From the NCBI GenBank assembly GCA_029933115.1, contig JAOZOT010000101.1:1-9984 (forward strand): a stretch of 9,984 nt of DNA, given 5' to 3'. Each line of letters starts with the position of its first letter. The stretch's first letter is position 1. This document shows positions 5,910 through 9,984 of the stretch, one piece after another. The DNA is from Anaerolineae bacterium. GTDB lineage: Bacteria; Chloroflexota; Anaerolineae; E26-bin7. The notes under the pieces are model-generated. The model worked only from the letters and a program-made list of their open reading frames with translations. It ran no database searches and was not told where the DNA came from. The position numbers and the translations under genes are program-made.

Positions 5910-5958
5910 AGTATGCTCTTTGGGGCATAGCCGTGGCCTGTGGACGTGCACAGGCCTA

Positions 5959-6567
5959 TCACTGCACCGTGATCTTGTCTTTCAGCTTCTCAAAAGTGGC
6001 CTCGCCGATGCCTCTGACGTTCTTGATGTCCTCAATGGACTGGAAAGGGCCGTTGGCAAGGCGATAGTCAATAATGCTTTGGGCTTTGGTTGGGCCGATG
6101 CCCGGCAGAGTGCTCAACTCTTCGGCGGTGGCGGCATTGATGTTTACTTTGTGGCCTCTCTGATCCGAGGGAGAGGGCGATGCGGAGCTAGGGGAAGTGC
6201 TGACAGGAGGGTTTTCCTCTCCCTTTCGCGGCACATAGATCTGCTCCTCGTCGTGCACCCGTCGGGCCAGATTGATGCGGTTCAAATCGGCTTCGCCGGT
6301 TGCTCCACCGGCGGCCTCAACAGCATCTTTCACGATGGAATCGCATGGGAGTTCGTAGACATCGGGGTGCGCCACCGCCCCGCTGACGTAGACGCGCAGG
6401 GGCTTGGGGGTAGGGGTGGGCAATGGAGTGGCAGTGGGTTCGGGGGGCAAGATGGTGACGGGCTCCGGTTCAGGACGACGCAGGAAGAAGAACATCCCTC
6501 CCAGGACGACGAGGTTGAGCAGGACGATCAGAATATAACCCCGATACCTCTCCAACCAGTCAGCCAT
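5959..6567 (-). CDS. comEA: ComEA-like DNA-uptake protein (TM + SLBB + helix-hairpin-helix)
   Basis: Membrane-anchored DNA receptor of the competence system that binds incoming double-stranded DNA outside the membrane. The 202-aa product has a short cytosolic N-terminus, a TM helix at about 11-29, a Pro/Thr-rich extracellular stalk (about 32-56), an SLBB domain (about 58-113: LRVYVSGAVAHPDVYEL, then IVKDAVEAAGGAT), a second Ser/Pro linker (118-136), and a helix-hairpin-helix pair (139-202) with VNINAATAEELSTLPGIGP and VRGIGEATFEKLKDKI. Domain order and length match ComEA. ATG at 6565-6567 has GAGGAGAG (6575-6582) 7 nt upstream. The likely promoter is at 6761-6789. ComEC, its usual partner channel, is not in view, so the gene stands alone here. 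A generic SLBB/HhH protein is the alternative. Confidence 0.92.
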   Translation of the reverse strand: MADWLERYRGYILIVLLNLVVLGGMFFFLRRPEPEPVTILPPEPTATPLPTPTPKPLRVYVSGAVAHPDVYELPCDSIVKDAVEAAGGATGEADLNRINLARRVHDEEQIYVPRKGEENPPVSTSPSSASPSPSDQRGHKVNINAATAEELSTLPGIGPTKAQSIIDYRLANGPFQSIEDIKNVRGIGEATFEKLKDKITVQ

Positions 6568-6610
6568 TGGGTTTCTCTCCTCGAGGGTGGAAGTACACTC
6601 AAGGGCGGGG

Positions 6611-6740
6611 GAAGACTTCCGAGACTAGTAGACCACAATTGGGATTTGTAGTGCGCACACTTCGATGCGTTTTTGAAGCGCCTGAAGCGCCCACTACGAA
6701 CAAGATCCGTGATCTGCTGAGACCTCGAAAGTCTGATCCC
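6611..6740. repeat. diverged long inverted repeat (MITE-like) upstream of comEA
   Basis: The two halves are approximate reverse complements. Outer arms: GACTTCCGAG (6614-6623) versus GACTTTCGAG read on the minus strand (6724-6733). Inner arms: GTAGTG (6648-6653) versus CACTAC (6692-6697), with CGCACACTTCGATGCG facing GCGCCTGAAGCGCC around a TTTTT turn. The match is imperfect, with several gaps. It fills much of the comEA/kinase intergenic gap and has no coding capacity. I interpret it as a decayed non-autonomous palindromic element. Confidence 0.45.
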
Positions 6741-6760
6741 CCATTTGGAGAACTGAGGGT

Positions 6761-6789
6761 ATTATACTGTAAAGCATTTTGCAATGCAA
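6761..6789 (-). promoter_or_regulatory. probable comEA promoter
   Basis: On the minus strand, TTGCAT (6784-6789; three of six), a 17-nt spacer and a perfect TATAAT (6761-6766). It gives a leader of about 190 nt through the inverted-repeat region to the comEA ATG. A palindrome GCATT-TTGC-AATGC (6774-6787) overlaps the -35 and could be an operator. No convincing promoter was found for the oppositely oriented kinase gene. Confidence 0.5.
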
Positions 6790-6866
6790 GTACTCAGCCC
6801 GGTCACGATTAAATGCAGGGCTACCCGAAGCGGTCAGGAGAACGACAGAAGGGGGGATCTCACGCG

Positions 6867-7892
6867 ATGGAGAAGCTGAAGGATACCTACAAGTTCGACC
6901 TTGTGAGGCTCATCGCCGCCGGAGGGATGGGGACCGTTTATGAAGCTATCCAACACGGCGCCGAAGGCTTTGAAAAGAGGGTGGCCATCAAGACGATTAC
7001 CGAAAAGTTTTCTGACGAACATCAACTCGTGGAGATGTTCATCGGCGAAGCCAAGCTGGTGGCCGACCTTGTTCACCCCAACATTGTCCAGATATACCAG
7101 CTTGGAAAGGTAGGCAAGAGTTATTACATCGCTATGGAATTCATAAACGGCAGGAACTTGAGACAATTCATGAGACGCCATTCCCAACTCGGACGGAATG
7201 TCCCCGTTGATCTCTCCACCTTTATCGTCAGTAGAGTTTGCCGGGGGCTCGAATACGCCCACTCTAAATGCGACGCGGACGGTCAGCCTCTGGGGATAGT
7301 CCATCGGGACGTGAGTCCCAAGAACATCATGCTGGACTCTGAGGGTGCGGTCAAGTTGACCGATTTTGGCATTGCCAAGGCCCGCCACCTCCTCCGTTTG
7401 GAGGGCACGGTGCTCATGGGGACAACTCGCTATATGTCGCCTGAGCAGGCCCGTTTCGAGGAGACCGACGCGCGCTCGGACCTTTTCTCCCTGGGCATTG
7501 TATTGCACGAACTCTTGACCGGGCGTCCGCTTTTTTGGGCCAAAGATCAGGCAGCCACGTTTGAAGCCATAATCCACAAGCCGATCCCCCGGCCAAGTGA
7601 GCTCAACCCTGAGGTCCCCGAGGAAGTGGATAGAATAACCTTGAAGGCGCTGGAGCGGGACAGGGAGAGGCGGTATCAAACGGCCGGCGAGATGGTCTAT
7701 GACCTGGAATACTATATGTACCATGACCGCTATGGCCCCACCACTATGACGCTGGCCAAATACCTGCACGAGGTCTTCCCCGAATTGGCCCGTTGCAGTC
7801 TTGCCCCTCTCCTCGACACAACCTGGCAGGTAGACCCGTACACCGATACGGTGGTGAAGCGAGGCTCTGAACAGGGAGGAAAGTCCTATTGA
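6867..7892 (+). CDS. soluble Hanks-type Ser/Thr protein kinase
   Basis: Protein kinase of 341 aa, phosphorylating Ser/Thr with ATP. Seen: glycine-rich loop AAGGMGTVYEA (17-27), VAIK (Lys 42), alpha-C Glu 61, catalytic loop HRDVSPKN (146-153, Asp 148), DFG (166-168), SPEQ in place of APE (191-194) and DARSDLFSLGIVLHELLTGRP (201-221). All catalytic residues are present. There is no TM helix and no PASTA repeat; about 60 residues follow the kinase domain, so it is cytosolic and short. HRDVSPKN resembles the myxobacterial-style HRDVSPxN subgroup. ATG at 6867 is chosen because AAGGGGGG (6849-6856) is upstream and MEKLKDTYKF begins the fold; an in-frame ATG at 6813 has no good Shine-Dalgarno. A cyclic-nucleotide-binding gene follows and may share a pathway (inference). 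Confidence 0.93.
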   Translation: MEKLKDTYKFDLVRLIAAGGMGTVYEAIQHGAEGFEKRVAIKTITEKFSDEHQLVEMFIGEAKLVADLVHPNIVQIYQLGKVGKSYYIAMEFINGRNLRQFMRRHSQLGRNVPVDLSTFIVSRVCRGLEYAHSKCDADGQPLGIVHRDVSPKNIMLDSEGAVKLTDFGIAKARHLLRLEGTVLMGTTRYMSPEQARFEETDARSDLFSLGIVLHELLTGRPLFWAKDQAATFEAIIHKPIPRPSELNPEVPEEVDRITLKALERDRERRYQTAGEMVYDLEYYMYHDRYGPTTMTLAKYLHEVFPELARCSLAPLLDTTWQVDPYTDTVVKRGSEQGGKSY

Positions 7893-7917
7893 CTTTAGTG
7901 ACACTTTATGTTATCAT
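7889..7917 (+). promoter_or_regulatory. promoter overlapping the kinase stop codon
   Basis: TTGACT (7889-7894; five of six), a 17-nt spacer and TATCAT (7912-7917; five of six). The -35 contains the kinase TGA stop (7890-7892). It would start transcription near 7924 for the cyclic-nucleotide-binding gene at 8011, allowing expression independent of the kinase. Confidence 0.65.
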
Positions 7918-8010
7918 AGACTCAGGTGAAGAGGGTGGGCATTTTGTGCCCCGCTTTGAAAAGTGGGTGATGGGAGCGTTGCCCAATACAGCAAGCAAGG
8001 AGGACGAGCC

Positions 8011-8502
8011 ATGCAACGTATCAACATCCTGCAAGAGGTGGACATCTTCCAAGACCTGAGCGAAAGCCAGTTGGAGCGGATAGCGCAAATTTGCCAGGAG
8101 CGGGTTTGCCAGATAGGAGAGGTCATTTTTGAAGAGAACACAGCCAGTGATGAGTTGTATATCATTGCCAACGGCATGGTGGATATCCGGGTGGACCCCA
8201 GTATCCTGGGGGTTCCTTCCCCCACCGGTCCTACGACCATTACTACTCTGCGGCGGGGGCAGACTTTCGGCGAGGTAGCCCTGGTGGACCAGGGGCTGCG
8301 TTCGGCATCAGCAAGGTGTGCAGCCAACAATACCAGGTTGCTGGTCATCAATCGGGATGATTTGATTTCCCTCTGTGAGCAGGATTTTCAGATGGGCTAT
8401 GTGCTGATGCGCAACATTGCTGCCGACCTTTCTTTCAAGATCCGCAGCACCGATCTCATGGTCCGAGAACAGCTCCTCTGGCGGCCCGGTCGGGGTAGCT
8501 AA
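8011..8502 (+). CDS. stand-alone cyclic nucleotide-binding domain protein
   Basis: Single CNB/CAP_ED beta-roll of 163 aa. N-terminal helices (LQEVDIFQDLSESQLERIA) are followed by IGEVIFEENTASDELYIIANGMVDI and the phosphate-binding cassette GQTFGEVALVDQGLRSASA (83-101), with the ribose-binding Glu 88 and phosphate-binding Arg 97 in place, then a C-terminal helix. It therefore probably binds cAMP or cGMP. There is no HTH and no fused effector, so it is likely a regulatory subunit that acts on a partner, possibly the adjacent Ser/Thr kinase (inference). ATG at 8011 has a perfect AAGGAGG (7997-8003) 7 nt upstream; an earlier in-frame GTG at 7963 is unsupported. It has its own promoter at 7889-7917 and a strong terminator at 8535-8573. 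A 12-residue loop (about 64-75) is longer than usual between beta strands. Confidence 0.92.
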   Translation: MQRINILQEVDIFQDLSESQLERIAQICQERVCQIGEVIFEENTASDELYIIANGMVDIRVDPSILGVPSPTGPTTITTLRRGQTFGEVALVDQGLRSASARCAANNTRLLVINRDDLISLCEQDFQMGYVLMRNIAADLSFKIRSTDLMVREQLLWRPGRGS

Positions 8503-8534
8503 CGTACCTGTGGAAGGGGCTGAAAACCGGTCAA

Positions 8535-8573
8535 AAAAGAGTACAGGAGACAGTCTCCTGTGCTCTTTTCTTT
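8535..8573. terminator. bidirectional intrinsic terminator between convergent genes
   Basis: A stem of about 16 bp (8535-8550 with 8554-8569) with one G-T wobble and a CAG loop: AGAGTACAGGAGA pairs with TCTCCTGTGCTCT. The + strand ends in TTTTCTTT and the minus strand in a T6 run (A's at 8533-8538). It serves both the cNMP-binding gene and the amidohydrolase, whose stop is at 8590. Confidence 0.88.
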
Positions 8574-8589
8574 CAGCACGGACGGATTT

Positions 8590-9954
8590 TCATGCGTGGG
8601 CTGCTCTCTTCAGCATCTCTTGAGAGAGCTCGTTCTGACGAGCGATGGCTCTTTCCAGGTCAAAGCCTACGATGCGGCCTCGTTCCACCACCACTCGCCC
8701 GTTGATGACCGAGAGGTCCACGTTCACAGGCCGACAGAACAAGAGTGCGCCGAGAGGGTCGTGTATGGCCCCGGCGTATTCAAGCCGCTCCAGGCTGATG
8801 GCGATGAAATCGGCTGCCTTGCCCGGCGCCAGAGAGCCGATGTCATCTCGGCCCAAGACGGCCGCCCCGCCCAGGGTGGCCATCTCCAGAGCCTCCCGTG
8901 CGCTCAGAGCCCCGGCCCCCTTTTGCACTCGCTGCAAGAGCATGGCCATACGTGCCTCGGCCAGCATGTGCGACGAATCGTTGCTGGCGCTGCCATCAAC
9001 GGCCAGACCTACCTTGACGCCTCTGTCCAGCATCTCGCGGATGGGCGCAATGCCCGATCCCAGGCGCATATTGGAAGTAGGGCAATGAGCTACGCCGGTG
9101 CCTGTCTCGGCCAGCAGTTCAATTTCCTCCTCGCTCAGGTAGATGGCGTGAGCGTACCATACATCCTCTCCTACCCAGCCCAATTTCTCCATGTACTCTA
9201 TCGGTCGCAGACCAACCTTCTGCAAACAGAACTTTTCTTCATCCAAAGTCTCCGCCACATGGGTGTGCAGGGTCAGGCCCCGTTGACGAGCCCAGACGGC
9301 CGATTGGCGCATCAACTCTTCGCTCACCGAAAAGGGGGAGCAGGGGGCGATGACGATGCGGCACATGGAATAAGGGTTGGGATCGTGATAAGCGTCTACC
9401 ACCCGCCGGCAGTCGGCCATGATCTCTTCCTCGCTCTGAACGACGCGGTCGGGCGGAAGGCCACCCCTGGATTTTCCCAGGGACATGCTGCCCCGGCAGG
9501 GATGAAAGCGGATGCCCAACTCTTGCGCGGCGCGGATTTCAGCGTCCAGGGTGACATCGTTGGGGTAGATGTAGAGGTGATCGTTGACTGTGGTGCAGCC
9601 GGACAGCATCAACTCGGCCAGGCCGATCTGGGTGCTGACGTAGACAGCCTCGGCGGTCAACTCGGCCCATAAGGGGTAGAGGGTCACCAGCCAGTCGAAG
9701 AGCTCCACATCCTGGACGGCCGGTAGGGCGCGGGTCAGGGTCTGGTAGAGGTGGTGGTGGGTGTTGACCAACCCCGGCAGGACGACCATCCCCGAGGCGT
9801 CAATGACGCGGTCGGCTTCCTGGGGCAATTCGCTGCTGGGCCCCACCCTCTCGATGACATTGTCGCGCACCAAAAGGCCACCTTGTTCTATCTGGCGGCG
9901 CTCCTCGTCCATGGTAATGAGGAGCGCCGCGTTCTTCAAGATGAGAGTAGACAT
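8590..9954 (-). CDS. amidohydrolase, probable 8-oxoguanine deaminase
   Basis: Metal-dependent TIM-barrel deaminase of 454 aa (AtzA/TrzN/SAH-deaminase branch). It carries an N-terminal beta-sandwich, then PGLVNTHHHLYQ (HxH at His 66/His 68), LHTHVAE (His 232, Glu 235), WYAHA (His 269), VAHCPTSNMRLGSG (288-301) and GLAVDGSASND (Asp 320), and closes with IGSLAPGKAADFIA. The set HxH-His-His-Asp with Glu is complete for a mononuclear-metal deaminase. The strings QSLTRALP-like, AELFDWL-like, CTTxxDHLY and RGSMSLGKSRGGLPPD match what I remember of 8-oxoguanine deaminase (8-oxoguanine to urate plus ammonia), a purine-salvage/damage enzyme in the cytosol. Other purine or triazine deaminases are the alternatives. 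ATG at 9952-9954 has GGGAGGA (9959-9965) 4 nt upstream. The promoter lies beyond the window. Confidence 0.9.
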   Translation of the reverse strand: MSTLILKNAALLITMDEERRQIEQGGLLVRDNVIERVGPSSELPQEADRVIDASGMVVLPGLVNTHHHLYQTLTRALPAVQDVELFDWLVTLYPLWAELTAEAVYVSTQIGLAELMLSGCTTVNDHLYIYPNDVTLDAEIRAAQELGIRFHPCRGSMSLGKSRGGLPPDRVVQSEEEIMADCRRVVDAYHDPNPYSMCRIVIAPCSPFSVSEELMRQSAVWARQRGLTLHTHVAETLDEEKFCLQKVGLRPIEYMEKLGWVGEDVWYAHAIYLSEEEIELLAETGTGVAHCPTSNMRLGSGIAPIREMLDRGVKVGLAVDGSASNDSSHMLAEARMAMLLQRVQKGAGALSAREALEMATLGGAAVLGRDDIGSLAPGKAADFIAISLERLEYAGAIHDPLGALLFCRPVNVDLSVINGRVVVERGRIVGFDLERAIARQNELSQEMLKRAAHA

Positions 9955-9984
9955 GGCTTCCTCCCAGAGCGTGTCTGAAAATTC

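Noticed and set aside
5863..6651. Plus-strand frame of 262 codons opposite comEA
   Set aside because: Antisense of the Pro/Thr-rich and HhH coding sequence; its start lies next to a palindromic repeat with no RBS.
6834..7904. Minus-strand frame of 356 codons opposite the Ser/Thr kinase
   Set aside because: Shadow of the kinase gene; the + strand carries every kinase motif.
8560..9672. Plus-strand frame of 370 codons opposite the amidohydrolase
   Set aside because: Begins inside the terminator hairpin and has no motif; the minus-strand frame has the full deaminase metal-site set and a good RBS.

Overview
The window looks like a chromosomal stretch of a free-living bacterium, most likely a member of the Chloroflexota (Anaerolineae-like). 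This rests on protein style (PDZ/multi-TM/GAF/HisKA_3 kinase, Thr/Pro-rich ComEA linker, Hanks kinase beside a lone cNMP domain) and on dispersed palindromic repeats. It is an inference from reading, not from a search. No rRNA, recognisable tRNA, CRISPR array or transposase is visible.

Left part (1-3820, + strand): a three-gene signalling block. An isoprenyl-diphosphate-synthase-fold protein (ComQ-like, both Asp-rich motifs intact) overlaps a large histidine kinase. The kinase has one TM, then a PDZ domain, then about nine more TMs, GAF, HisKA_3 and HATPase, a ComP-like order. A receiver-domain response regulator (ComA position) follows immediately but is broken after about 70 residues, next to a short perfect palindrome. 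No ComX-like peptide gene is visible; it could lie just left of the window. A 43-nt palindromic element sits in frame inside the comQ-like gene, and a close relative lies in the intergenic region at 5876-5909.

Middle part (3736-6567): a minus-strand calcineurin-like phosphoesterase diverges from tsaE (tRNA t6A synthesis ATPase). tsaE converges on a cold-shock protein gene with a TTG start. The 546-nt gap 5412-5958 has no convincing protein gene but is dense in signals. On the minus strand it holds a perfect consensus promoter (TTGACA-17-TATAAT), a 10-bp terminator hairpin with five T's about 135 nt downstream, and a long interrupted helix just before the cold-shock ribosome-binding site. This is either a small RNA gene or an attenuated cold-shock leader. 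comEA (DNA-uptake receptor) follows on the minus strand. The 299-nt gap 6568-6866 holds a diverged long inverted repeat and a likely comEA promoter.

Right part (6867-9984): a soluble Ser/Thr protein kinase and a stand-alone cyclic-nucleotide-binding protein on the + strand, the latter with its own promoter overlapping the kinase stop codon. A bidirectional terminator separates them from a minus-strand amidohydrolase that reads as 8-oxoguanine deaminase.

Functionally, the left block is a candidate cell-to-cell signalling system with a decayed or rearranged output arm. The presence of comEA about 2.1 kb away is suggestive of, but does not prove, a link to competence.
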